The translations under genes and the position numbers were made by a program. From an uncultured Octadecabacter sp. (GTDB taxonomy: Bacteria > Pseudomonadota > Alphaproteobacteria > Rhodobacterales > Rhodobacteraceae): a stretch of 64,000 nucleotides of DNA. The notes below the pieces were generated by a model, which worked only from the letters and a program-made list of their open reading frames with translations, was not told where the DNA came from and ran no database searches. Shown here piece by piece: positions 56,791-64,000 of the stretch (position 1 is the stretch's first letter; every line of letters begins with the position of its first letter). The stretch spans positions 62,001 through 126,000 of the forward strand of contig CALAGN010000041.1 in NCBI GenBank assembly GCA_937891785.1, written 5' to 3'.

Positions 56791-57279
56791 ATGGCAACTT
56801 CCCCAGGCGACACCCTTTCCGAAGCAACCCTTTACCGCATGGGTGCGGACGGGCCGGAATCCGTTACGCTATCCAGCCTGACAAAAGGCCGTAAAGTCGT
56901 GATCTTTGGCCTGCCCGGCGCATTTACAGGCACCTGCACCACGGCCCACGTCCCCAGCTTTATGCGCACTCGCGATCAGTTCGCGGCCAATGGCGTGGAC
57001 GAAGTAATTTGCATCAGTGTCAACGACCCGTTTGTGATGAGCGCTTGGGGTGACAGCACTGGAGCGACGGCGGCGGGTGTGATGATGCTGGGCGATAGTA
57101 CTGCGGAATTTACCAAAAGTATCAGCATGGAGTTTTCCGCCCCACTTGTCGGCCTGATCGACCGCTCCAAGCGGTTCTCGATGTTGGTCGATAATGGTGT
57201 GGTCACGATCCTGAACGAAGAAGGAAGCCCCGGCGAATGCGAGATTTCAGCGGGCGAAACCCTTCTGGGTCAAATGTAA
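56791..57279 (+). CDS. Prx5-type peroxiredoxin
   Basis: A 162-residue thiol peroxidase. The peroxidatic Cys is Cys49 in LPGAFTGTCTTAHVPSF, where most members have PGAFTPTCS. EVICISVNDPFVMSAWG and EFSAPLVGLIDRSKRFSMLVDNGVV follow as in the type II Prx5 group. A late Cys (GECEIS) might resolve the disulphide. GAGGA precedes the ATG. A strong terminator follows. Confidence 0.92.
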   Translation: MATSPGDTLSEATLYRMGADGPESVTLSSLTKGRKVVIFGLPGAFTGTCTTAHVPSFMRTRDQFAANGVDEVICISVNDPFVMSAWGDSTGATAAGVMMLGDSTAEFTKSISMEFSAPLVGLIDRSKRFSMLVDNGVVTILNEEGSPGECEISAGETLLGQM

Positions 57280-57287
57280 ACGATCAA

Positions 57288-57312
57288 GGGCGCCCATCGC
57301 GGCGCCCTTTTT
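57288..57312 (+). terminator. Rho-independent terminator of the peroxiredoxin gene
   Basis: GGGCGCC and GGCGCCC form a 7-bp stem with a six-base loop, followed by five T. It begins 9 bases after the stop and abuts the 3' end of the convergent pterin dehydratase gene. Confidence 0.9.
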
Positions 57313-57590
57313 CATGCGGCAATTGCGTCCATTTTACGCGCCAGTTTCACGTCCAAGTGGGTCAGCCCGCCTGTGTCGTGTGTCGTCAATCCAACCTGCA
57401 CCGTTTTATAAACGTTTGACCATTCCGGATGGTGGTTCATCTTTTCGGCCCAGATCGCCGCTTGGGTCATGAACCCGAAGGCGGCGACGAAATTCTTGAA
57501 AACGAACGTCTTGTCCAGCCGGGTGCCATCCGCGCTCAAGACCCAGCCTTGCGCGACCAAGCCTTGCACGCCGTTTTCGATATCATTCAT
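57312..57590 (-). CDS. 4a-hydroxytetrahydrobiopterin dehydratase
   Basis: A 92-residue protein of the PCD/DCoH family with [17 protein letters not shown] carrying the two catalytic His, and [21 protein letters not shown]. It dehydrates the carbinolamine form of the pterin cofactor. No phenylalanine hydroxylase gene is nearby. The start overlaps the upstream gene stop by four bases. Confidence 0.93.
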   Translation of the reverse strand: MNDIENGVQGLVAQGWVLSADGTRLDKTFVFKNFVAAFGFMTQAAIWAEKMNHHPEWSNVYKTVQVGLTTHDTGGLTHLDVKLARKMDAIAA

Positions 57591-58768
57591 TGATGATCCT
57601 CCTCGTTTGATTTGCGAAACGGGCCGTAGGACGTGAGTATCTCGATATCCTCGTCTATGGCATTTCGTTCGGCCTCAAGATAATTGGCCACCGCCCCGCG
57701 AAAGCCCGCGTCGCCGAACCAATGCAACGAATGTGTCGCTACGGGCATATATCCTCGCGCCAGTTTGTGCTCACCCTGCGCGCCGGCTTCGACTAATCGC
57801 AGGCCGTGTCGGATGGCGTAGTCAATCGCCTGATAGTAGCACACTTCGAAATGCAAGCATGCGTGATGTTCGCTGCATCCCCAATAGCGGCCATAAAGCG
57901 TGTCGCGCCCGATCATATTGAGCGCACCCGCGATGGGCACGCCATCGCGCTGGGCAACGATCAACAAGATATCATCGCGCAGTGTCTCGTGGGCAATGTC
58001 GAAAAACGCGCGCGTCAGATAGGGCGTGCCCCATTTGCGCCCGCCCGTGTCTTGATAGAATTGCCAGATGTAATCCCAATGATGCGGCTCGATCTGATCG
58101 CCGGTCAACGTGACGATCTCACCACCAAACGCCTGCGCTGTGACGCGCTCCTTGCGGATATTCTTGCGTTTGCGGGCAGATAGTTGCGCCAAGAACGCGT
58201 CGAAATTCGCATACCCATCATTGCACCAATGAAACTGCTGGCTGGTCCGGGGTAAAAGACCCATTTTAGCCCCCGCCAAGACTTCTGCTTGCGTGCAAAA
58301 CGTCACATGCAGCGACGACAATTCGTTATCGGAGGCAATCTGCATTGCGCCCTGCACAAGTGCTGATATGCCCCCAACTTCAAACCCCGGTCGCGTCAGA
58401 AACCGCCGCCCAGTTGCGGGGGTGAACGGTACGGCCATCTGTAATTTCGGATAATACCTCCCGCCCGCCTGCTCGAACGCTTGGGCAAAGTTGTGATCGA
58501 AAATGTATTCGCCCTGACTGTGATGCTTGGCAAAAAGTGGGGCAACGGCGATGACCTGCCCGTCTTGCTGCGCACTTAGGTATCGTGGTTGCCAGCCCGA
58601 TCTTTCGCCAACACTGCCGCTATCCTCGATCGCGCGCAAAAAGCGATAGGTCGTGAACGGATCATATGGGCGGCCACCATCCGCGACTTCAGGACAGGCG
58701 CAGGCATCCCAGTCTTCAGGTTTAATCCCAGCGATGCTGGGATGGGCTGTGATTTCGATTTCGTTCAT
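57587..58768 (-). CDS. GNAT-like protein of the DUF482 (peptidogalycan biosynthesis) group
   Basis: A 393-residue protein with [82 protein letters not shown] and [23 protein letters not shown]. All are hallmarks of this FemAB/GNAT-related family of unknown function. The ATG at 58768 is chosen; the frame is open to 58819. It lies in a leftward run between GDPD and pterin dehydratase genes. Confidence 0.85.
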   Translation of the reverse strand: MNEIEITAHPSIAGIKPEDWDACACPEVADGGRPYDPFTTYRFLRAIEDSGSVGERSGWQPRYLSAQQDGQVIAVAPLFAKHHSQGEYIFDHNFAQAFEQAGGRYYPKLQMAVPFTPATGRRFLTRPGFEVGGISALVQGAMQIASDNELSSLHVTFCTQAEVLAGAKMGLLPRTSQQFHWCNDGYANFDAFLAQLSARKRKNIRKERVTAQAFGGEIVTLTGDQIEPHHWDYIWQFYQDTGGRKWGTPYLTRAFFDIAHETLRDDILLIVAQRDGVPIAGALNMIGRDTLYGRYWGCSEHHACLHFEVCYYQAIDYAIRHGLRLVEAGAQGEHKLARGYMPVATHSLHWFGDAGFRGAVANYLEAERNAIDEDIEILTSYGPFRKSNEEDHQ

Positions 58769-58799
58769 GTCCGTGAGATTGGCTCTCGCCGCGTAGAGG

Positions 58800-59552
58800 T
58801 CAAGCGGCGTAGCCTTCAAATGTCACATTATCCGCGACGCGGCGCGCTTTGACCTCAGCTTGGGCCGACCGGATCGTCCAGCAAAACACCGCTGCACCCT
58901 GCGCCTTTAGCGCTGCCACGCGCGGGTTATCCAGATCGCCTGCCTGATGGCTGATAAAACATGCGCCGGTATTTGTGTAATCGGGAATTTCGCGCAACCG
59001 CGCGCGGGTCTTTTCCGGAATCGTCGGCCAATCCTCGGAGGGGAAATTGCATGTCGTAAGTCCGCGCGCAATATGCGGAGCGATCTGCGCCATGAGAGCA
59101 ACTGAATGAGGGTTGAACGACATCACCGCAATATCGCCCACATAATCTGCCACTGCCCGCGCTGTCGCTTTTTCCAGTTGACCAACGCTTTGGCCCAGCG
59201 CGCCATCCTGATCCTTTAGTTCGATCAAAAGCGGCACCGCGCCATCGACCTGTTGCAGGATTTGGCTAAGTGTCGGGATCGTATCAGTTCCACCCTTCAG
59301 CACGATCTGTCCCAATTCAGCCGCGCTGCGTTGGGCAATCGGGCCGACCTCGTCAGTTAGCCGATCAAGCGCGTAGTCGTGAAAAACCATCGCCTGCCCG
59401 TCACTGGACAATTGCACATCCAATTCGATTCCATAGCCGCCAGCAATTGCCGCAGCAAACGCAGCTGGTGAATTTTCGGGGCAAGCGCGATTGATGTCAT
59501 GGAAAGCGCGGTGTGCAAGCGGGCGGGTAAAGAATGACGACGGTAGGGTCAT
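58800..59552 (-). CDS. Glycerophosphodiester phosphodiesterase
   Basis: A 250-residue GDPD-type TIM barrel with LAHRAFHDINRACPENSPAAF (catalytic His and Arg-Glu-Asn pattern), GIELDVQLSSDGQAMVFHDYALDRLT and a late CWTIRS. No signal peptide, so probably cytoplasmic. It hydrolyses glycerophosphodiesters to glycerol-3-phosphate. It overlaps the RidA gene by four bases. Confidence 0.91.
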   Translation of the reverse strand: MTLPSSFFTRPLAHRAFHDINRACPENSPAAFAAAIAGGYGIELDVQLSSDGQAMVFHDYALDRLTDEVGPIAQRSAAELGQIVLKGGTDTIPTLSQILQQVDGAVPLLIELKDQDGALGQSVGQLEKATARAVADYVGDIAVMSFNPHSVALMAQIAPHIARGLTTCNFPSEDWPTIPEKTRARLREIPDYTNTGACFISHQAGDLDNPRVAALKAQGAAVFCWTIRSAQAEVKARRVADNVTFEGYAA

Positions 59553-60013
59553 TTGATCTGGAATATCCCTTCAATTTCGACAGCCACACCAAGGGGGAGG
59601 GAGGCAGCACTGACCGCAGATCGGGCATGGCGACCGATATCACCAAGTGCTTGGACCATGAAATCGGAACAGCCGTTGATAACCTTGGGCTGATCCGTAA
59701 AATCCGCCGTGGAATTGACAAAGCCTGTCAGTTTTACAACCTTAACCAGCCGATTCAGATCACCGTCACAGGCAGCGCGGACCTGCGCCAAAAGGCTAAT
59801 CGCACAGGCGCGCGCCGCTACGGCACCATCCTCGGCGGACATGTCGGCGCCCATGACACCCTTGATCAGCCCGTCCGGACCGTTTGAAATCTGGCCCGAG
59901 ACATAAACGATATCGCCGACCTGCACGAACGGCACATAGTTGGCCAGCGGGGCGGGAACATTGGGCAGGGTCACGCCCAGTTCGGCAAGGCGGGTTTCGA
60001 TCGTCGAGGTCAT
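59549..60013 (-). CDS. RidA family protein
   Basis: A 154-residue protein with LGVTLPNVPAPLANYVPFVQVGDIVYVSGQISNGPDG and a C-terminal RSAVSAASLPLGVAVEIEGIFQI. This is the longer RidA branch, whose members may hydrolyse reactive imines. The Arg that stabilises the substrate in canonical RidA lies in the RSAV segment. It is 59 bases after the HlyD gene. Confidence 0.88.
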   Translation of the reverse strand: MTSTIETRLAELGVTLPNVPAPLANYVPFVQVGDIVYVSGQISNGPDGLIKGVMGADMSAEDGAVAARACAISLLAQVRAACDGDLNRLVKVVKLTGFVNSTADFTDQPKVINGCSDFMVQALGDIGRHARSAVSAASLPLGVAVEIEGIFQIK

Positions 60014-60072
60014 GGCGCATCCTTTGCGGGGTGAAGTCGCGCAAAGCTAGCGGGGACGCGCAGCGGGGGCAA

Positions 60073-61371
60073 TCAACTCTCGCGGAAGGCGCGTGCGAAG
60101 TAGTCGGCCAGTGGTTTGGTGAGGTATGCAATCGGGCTGCGTCGTGCAGTGCGGATGAACGCGTCGACGGGCATTCCGGGGATCAGCACGAAGCCGTCGG
60201 GGAGGCGGCCGATTTCACCCTCGGCCAGAACAATCTCGGCGCGGTAGAATGATTGGCCTGTTGTTTCGTCCTGAAATGCATCGGGGGAAATCAGGCTCAC
60301 GCGGCCAAATAGTTCCGGCGTTTCGCGTTGATCAAACGCGGAAAAGCGCAAGGCCACCTCTTGTTGTGGGCTGATCTGATCAATGTCGGTCAGTGCGATC
60401 TTTGCTGTGATCACCAGCGGGCGATCTTGGGGCACAAGATACAGCAGCGGATCTGCGGCGCTCACGACAGATCGTTCGGCGAACACGCGCATCCCGTAAA
60501 CGACGCCCGATACGGGCGCGCGAATATCAAGGCGTTCCATGCGGCTTTGTAGGGTGCGGTGGCGTTCGCGCAGTTCCAGTTCGTTGTATTGCAGGTCACG
60601 CAGGCGGGTGATTGCCTCTTCGCGGCGCTGTGCGTCAAGTTTGAGCAGTTCAATCTCGATCTCGGTGATGCGCCCTTCGGCCTGGGCGATACTGGCGACC
60701 AACTCACCGGCCTGACCGCGCAGTGCTGCCTCCTCGCGTTGCAGGGCCATGACACGGCTGGCTTGGGCAAGGCCACGATCCAGCAGGGTTTGCTGACTGG
60801 CGAGTTCTTGCTGGATCAGGGCAAGCTGCGCTGCCAGCGCTTGTTCTTGCGCGCGAATCCCTTCGATCTGGCTAATGATCTGACCGCCGCGGCGTGCAAG
60901 CTGTTCCTTTTCCTGCGCAACGGAGTCTAGCCGCGCCTCGAACAGGCGCGTTTGACCCGCGCGCAGCTCGGTCGTTTCAACGCCTGCTGCGGTAAGCAGC
61001 GGGTCAAACGCCAAGGCATCGGTCAAATCGCGCTCGGCCTCGAAACGGGCGCGGCGGGCGACGATTTCGAACAATTGGCCTTCGACCACGGCCAGTTCGG
61101 ACTGCAGGTCTTGGGCGTCAAGCTGGATTAGCACATCACCAACGGCGACCATGTCCCCTTCGTTAACAAGGATAGCGGCAACGATACCGCCGTCGGGGTG
61201 CTGGATGACCTGCCGGTTTTGGTCCACCTCGATCTGGCCACTGGCAATGACTGCGCCGGTGATCTGCGCCAAAACGGCCCATGTGCCAAAGCCACCAACA
61301 AGCACGAAAAGTGCTAAAATGCCGATCAATAGCAGTCGTTTTGCCGACCATGTGTTGCGTGACTGGGTCAT
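60073..61371 (-). CDS. HlyD-family periplasmic adaptor of a type I secretion system
   Basis: A 432-residue protein with one N-terminal membrane helix ([25 protein letters not shown]), a biotinyl-lipoyl-like strand ([22 protein letters not shown]) and a long coiled coil (~110-290). A C-terminal beta domain contains [21 protein letters not shown]. It links the inner-membrane ABC transporter to a TolC-like channel. The ATG at 61371 overlaps the ABC gene stop; the frame is open to 61500. Confidence 0.92.
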   Translation of the reverse strand: MTQSRNTWSAKRLLLIGILALFVLVGGFGTWAVLAQITGAVIASGQIEVDQNRQVIQHPDGGIVAAILVNEGDMVAVGDVLIQLDAQDLQSELAVVEGQLFEIVARRARFEAERDLTDALAFDPLLTAAGVETTELRAGQTRLFEARLDSVAQEKEQLARRGGQIISQIEGIRAQEQALAAQLALIQQELASQQTLLDRGLAQASRVMALQREEAALRGQAGELVASIAQAEGRITEIEIELLKLDAQRREEAITRLRDLQYNELELRERHRTLQSRMERLDIRAPVSGVVYGMRVFAERSVVSAADPLLYLVPQDRPLVITAKIALTDIDQISPQQEVALRFSAFDQRETPELFGRVSLISPDAFQDETTGQSFYRAEIVLAEGEIGRLPDGFVLIPGMPVDAFIRTARRSPIAYLTKPLADYFARAFRES

Positions 61372-63107
61372 GACACACCCCCGGCTGTGCCCGCGGCGTT
61401 TTTGATGACCTGGTGATTGCTGACCATGTCGGCCAGCACCTTGTCCTTGGGACCAAAAGCACGAACGACCCCGCCCTCGATCACCAACAAGGTATCGCAT
61501 TCCTGAATGGCGGCGGGACGGTGCGCCATGATGAACACCACGCGGCCCTCGTCCTTCATGACGCGGATCGCTTGGTTCAGGGCGGCGCTGCCATCGTTAT
61601 CAAGGTTGGAGTTCGGCTCGTCCAGCACCAGCATGACCGGATCGCCATACATCGCGCGCGCCAGCCCGATCCGCTGGATTTGCCCGCCTGAAAGACGCCC
61701 ACCATTGGCGCTGACGCGGGTGTCGTAGCCATCAGGAAGCTTGAGTATCATCTCGTGGGCGGCGGCGCGTTTGGCAGCCTTGATCACCTCGCTGTCGTCT
61801 GGTGTGGCGGACATGCGCGCGATATTGTCCTTGATCGTGCCGTCGAACAATTGCACGCGCTGCGGCAAGTAGCCGATGTGTTTGCCCAGCGTGTCGGGAT
61901 CGTATTGATCAAGTGCAGCACCATCGAGGCGGATTTTGCCGCCAGCGGGTCGCCACACGCCCGTCAGGGCACGCGCCAGCGTCGATTTTCCGGACCCAGA
62001 GGTGCCAATCACACCAACGGCTTGCCCCGGCTGCACATTAAAGCTGACCATGCGCAGCGCCGCTTGCTGTTCGCCCGGCGGCACGACTGTGACTTGGTGT
62101 GCGTCGATTACCGCCTTGGGTTTGGGGAGTTCGGTGCGCGGTGTCTCAGTGGGGATATCGCCCAGCAGGACGCCAAGATTGCGCCAGCCTTCGCGGCCCC
62201 GTTGCAAGATGGGCCACTGGCCGATCAGCAGCTCAATCGGGGCAAGGGCGCGGCCCAGCAGAATGGACCCGGCAATCATTGCGCCCGCTGTCACTTGGTT
62301 TTGCAACACAAGATAGGCCCCAAGGCCCAGCATGGCTGATTGCAGAAACAGGCGAAACGCTTTGGTCAGCGCTGTATAGCCGCCCGCCTTGTCGGACGCT
62401 GAAATCGTTGCTCCAAGCGAGTCGTCACGCGCATCTTGCCAACGCGCAAACGCCGCGTCCCGCATACCTAAGGCATGGACAAGTTCGCTTTCCGCGCGGA
62501 TTTGTTGGCCGGTAAGTTCGGCCTGATGAGTCATCTTGTTTGCGCGCTCAAGCGGGCGGCGCGTCGTCATCTGGTTGGCCAATGCGACCACAATCAGGAG
62601 CGCCCCACCACAAAGCGCGAGATACCCCATCAACGGGTGAAAAACGAAAATACCGATGATAAACAACTGCGCCCAAGGTAGATCAAACAGGGCCATCAAG
62701 ACCGGCGACGTGATCATCCGCTGCACGCTTTCCAGATCGCGCAGACCGGTCGCCGCTTGGGCAGGGGCGCGGTTCATCGTCGTGGCCTGCATGACTGCGC
62801 CAAACACCCGGCGATCCAGACGCGCCTGAAAACGTGCGCCGACACGCGCCATGATCCTGCCCCGCGTATAGTCCAGAATGCCCATCATCGCATAGAGAAA
62901 CGCGACCAGAACCGACAAGGCGATCAGCGTTTCCAAAGACCGCGAGCCAAGCACACGGTCATAGACGTTCAGCATATAAAGCGGACCCGCCAGCATCAGC
63001 AGGTTCACAAACAAACTGAACACCGCAACGACCCAATATAACGAGTGGCTCTCTGCACGCGCTGCGCGAAGTTCAGGGAGACCGTGCGCAGATGAGTTCT
63101 TTGACAT
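61368..63107 (-). CDS. Type I secretion permease/ATPase (PrtD-like ABC transporter)
   Basis: A 579-residue protein with six membrane segments in the N-terminal half and an ABC domain: Walker [15 protein letters not shown], signature [15 protein letters not shown], Walker [14 protein letters not shown]. It lacks a C39 peptidase domain, so cargo would carry a C-terminal uncleaved signal, such as RTX proteins. The ATG at 63107 is chosen (frame open to 63164). No RTX-like cargo gene is in the window. Confidence 0.93.
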   Translation of the reverse strand: MSKNSSAHGLPELRAARAESHSLYWVVAVFSLFVNLLMLAGPLYMLNVYDRVLGSRSLETLIALSVLVAFLYAMMGILDYTRGRIMARVGARFQARLDRRVFGAVMQATTMNRAPAQAATGLRDLESVQRMITSPVLMALFDLPWAQLFIIGIFVFHPLMGYLALCGGALLIVVALANQMTTRRPLERANKMTHQAELTGQQIRAESELVHALGMRDAAFARWQDARDDSLGATISASDKAGGYTALTKAFRLFLQSAMLGLGAYLVLQNQVTAGAMIAGSILLGRALAPIELLIGQWPILQRGREGWRNLGVLLGDIPTETPRTELPKPKAVIDAHQVTVVPPGEQQAALRMVSFNVQPGQAVGVIGTSGSGKSTLARALTGVWRPAGGKIRLDGAALDQYDPDTLGKHIGYLPQRVQLFDGTIKDNIARMSATPDDSEVIKAAKRAAAHEMILKLPDGYDTRVSANGGRLSGGQIQRIGLARAMYGDPVMLVLDEPNSNLDNDGSAALNQAIRVMKDEGRVVFIMAHRPAAIQECDTLLVIEGGVVRAFGPKDKVLADMVSNHQVIKNAAGTAGGVS

Positions 63108-63202
63108 GTGCACTTTTCCGCCCTGTTTTGCGGTTTTGTAGCGCTGTTTTGTGACACAAGCCACCTAATATTGTTTCCTATCTGACACGGGTGGGACCAG
63201 AC

Positions 63203-63222
63203 TTTGAAAGCACCCTTTCAAA
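63203..63222. promoter_or_regulatory. Dyad between the secretion operon and mlaA
   Basis: TTTGAAAGCACCCTTTCAAA is a perfect 8-bp inverted repeat with a 4-base spacer. It lies 96 bases before the ABC transporter start and 61 bases before the mlaA start, in the divergent promoter region. It may be an operator for one or both genes. No T-run follows, so it is not a terminator. Confidence 0.55.
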
Positions 63223-63283
63223 TCGTTGTCTTGCGTCTATGTGTGTTTCCACAGAAAATAATGCGCTGAAGGTTCCATTGCTA

Positions 63284-64000
63284 ATGACAAGAACAAAATC
63301 ATTCATGTTTGGTTGGGCCTTTTGTGCGGGCTTGGCGGTCAGCGCATGCTCACAGGCGGTGCCGGGTGCCGAATTCAACGACCCCTATGAGAACACGAAC
63401 CGCAACATCCACGAGTTCAACAAAAGCTTGGATCGGTTTGCCCTTCGGTCCGCTGGTCAGGTGACATCCGCTGCTCCTGAGATTGTCACAATACCCATTG
63501 CTAATTTTGCAGATAACGTCGGCCTACCGGGCATGATCGTGAACGGACTGTTGCAAGGGGATATCGGTGGTGCCGCTACAAATACCATGCGTTTTGTCTT
63601 GAATACGACCGTTGGATTTGGCGGATTGTTCGATCCGGCAGGTCAGATTGGCCTTATCGAAGAAAGCACAGATTTTGGAGAAACGCTGGCCGTATGGGGC
63701 GCGCCTGCGGGGGCATATATCGAATTGCCGGTCCTCGGCCCATCGACAGAACGTGATGCCATCGGCACGCTTGTTGATTTCATGATTGACCCTCTCGCGC
63801 GCTATGGCACCGCCGATCAGGTTGCCGCCGCGACGACAGCAAGCGTCTTGGATATTGCGATTTCGCGTGGGCGGTTTGGCGATACGTTTGATTCCGTGCT
63901 ATACGATAGTGCAGATAGTTACGCCCAAGCACGGCTTCTTTACTTGCAAAGCCGCAGGTTTGCGCTTGGAATAGAGGCCGAGAGCACCGACATCGACCCG
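63284..64000 (+). CDS. mlaA: MlaA family lipoprotein (3' truncated by window)
   Basis: MlaA removes misplaced phospholipids from the outer leaflet of the outer membrane. The frame from the ATG at 63284 is open to the window end, giving 239 residues. It has a lipoprotein signal (GLAVSAC, lipobox Cys22), the hallmark DPYENTNRNIHEFNKSLDRF, TMRFVLNTTVGFGGLFDPAGQIGL, DFGETLAVWGAPAGAYIELPVLGPST and RDAIGTLVD. A second ATG at 63305 is possible. Most of the family's length is visible. Confidence 0.93.
   Translation, partial: MTRTKSFMFGWAFCAGLAVSACSQAVPGAEFNDPYENTNRNIHEFNKSLDRFALRSAGQVTSAAPEIVTIPIANFADNVGLPGMIVNGLLQGDIGGAATNTMRFVLNTTVGFGGLFDPAGQIGLIEESTDFGETLAVWGAPAGAYIELPVLGPSTERDAIGTLVDFMIDPLARYGTADQVAAATTASVLDIAISRGRFGDTFDSVLYDSADSYAQARLLYLQSRRFALGIEAESTDIDP

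Overview
The window looks like a chromosomal segment of an alphaproteobacterium of the family Rhodobacteraceae, most likely the marine Roseobacter group. The reasons are the high-GC, densely packed gene layout with many 4-base ATGA overlaps, the cco gene cluster next to a uspA-type gene, fnrL and hemN, and several proteins of families typical of that group (FnrL, DUF2794, a DUF6478-type protein, MbfA, CcoQ). I saw no rRNA, tRNA, insertion sequence, prophage or CRISPR array. Most of the window is ordinary core and accessory metabolism. Genus cannot be fixed from the sequence alone.

Layout. 1-4.7 kb: the 3' end of an endonuclease/exonuclease/phosphatase-type gene, a divergent dehydrogenase/LysR pair, leuB with its terminator, and a DMT exporter. 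4.7-17.1 kb is the microaerobic respiration block: ccoNOQP (cytochrome cbb3 oxidase) and ccoGHIS (its assembly and copper-loading factors) run leftward. A universal stress gene, fnrL and hemN (anaerobic haem step) lie beside them, with FNR-type TTGAT-N4-(A/G)TCAA boxes in front of ccoG and ccoN. 17.1-20.6 kb: asd, a small membrane methyltransferase and a secreted DUF4139 protein. 20.6-22.6 kb: a compact leftward operon of beta-carbonic anhydrase, SbtA-type bicarbonate permease and a PII-like SbtB-type protein. 22.7-25.7 kb: a hypothetical gene, leucyl aminopeptidase, an NlpC/P60 peptidase and DUF2794. This is followed by an intergenic stretch that looks like a small structured RNA.

26-35 kb: an I78-type lipoprotein inhibitor, then glutathione-dependent formaldehyde oxidation (frmA, with fghA 3.5 kb away). 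A TetR regulator and the iron exporter MbfA with an Irr-type box lie between them. fghA sits in a long rightward operon with an AEC transporter, a deiodinase-like nitroreductase, DUF188, DMT, HAD and OCD/mu-crystallin genes. 35-43.6 kb: an MFS carrier, a frameshifted GNAT gene, zapE, a decayed rhodanese gene, a secreted hypothetical, folC-accD, ilvD and a lipoprotein. 43.7-50.4 kb: a two-gene unit of unknown function, a 2,4-dienoyl-CoA reductase-type enzyme, an AEC transporter, LysR, and a CDF metal exporter divergent from its MerR regulator.

50.4-57.3 kb: a four-gene leftward unit (CinA-like, GNAT, AhpD-like, OmpA-like), sfsA, map, rsmD with a ferredoxin-reductase-type flavoprotein, and a peroxiredoxin. 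57.3-64 kb: a leftward run from a type I secretion ABC transporter and its HlyD adaptor through RidA, GDPD, a DUF482 protein and pterin dehydratase. It is divergent from a 3'-truncated mlaA lipoprotein gene.

I did not find a clearly new system. The items most worth a second look are the structured intergenic element near 25.84-25.95 kb, the carbonic anhydrase-SbtA-SbtB operon, the unknown two-gene unit at 43.7-44.8 kb, the paired direct repeats between fnrL and hemN, and the dyad between the secretion genes and mlaA.
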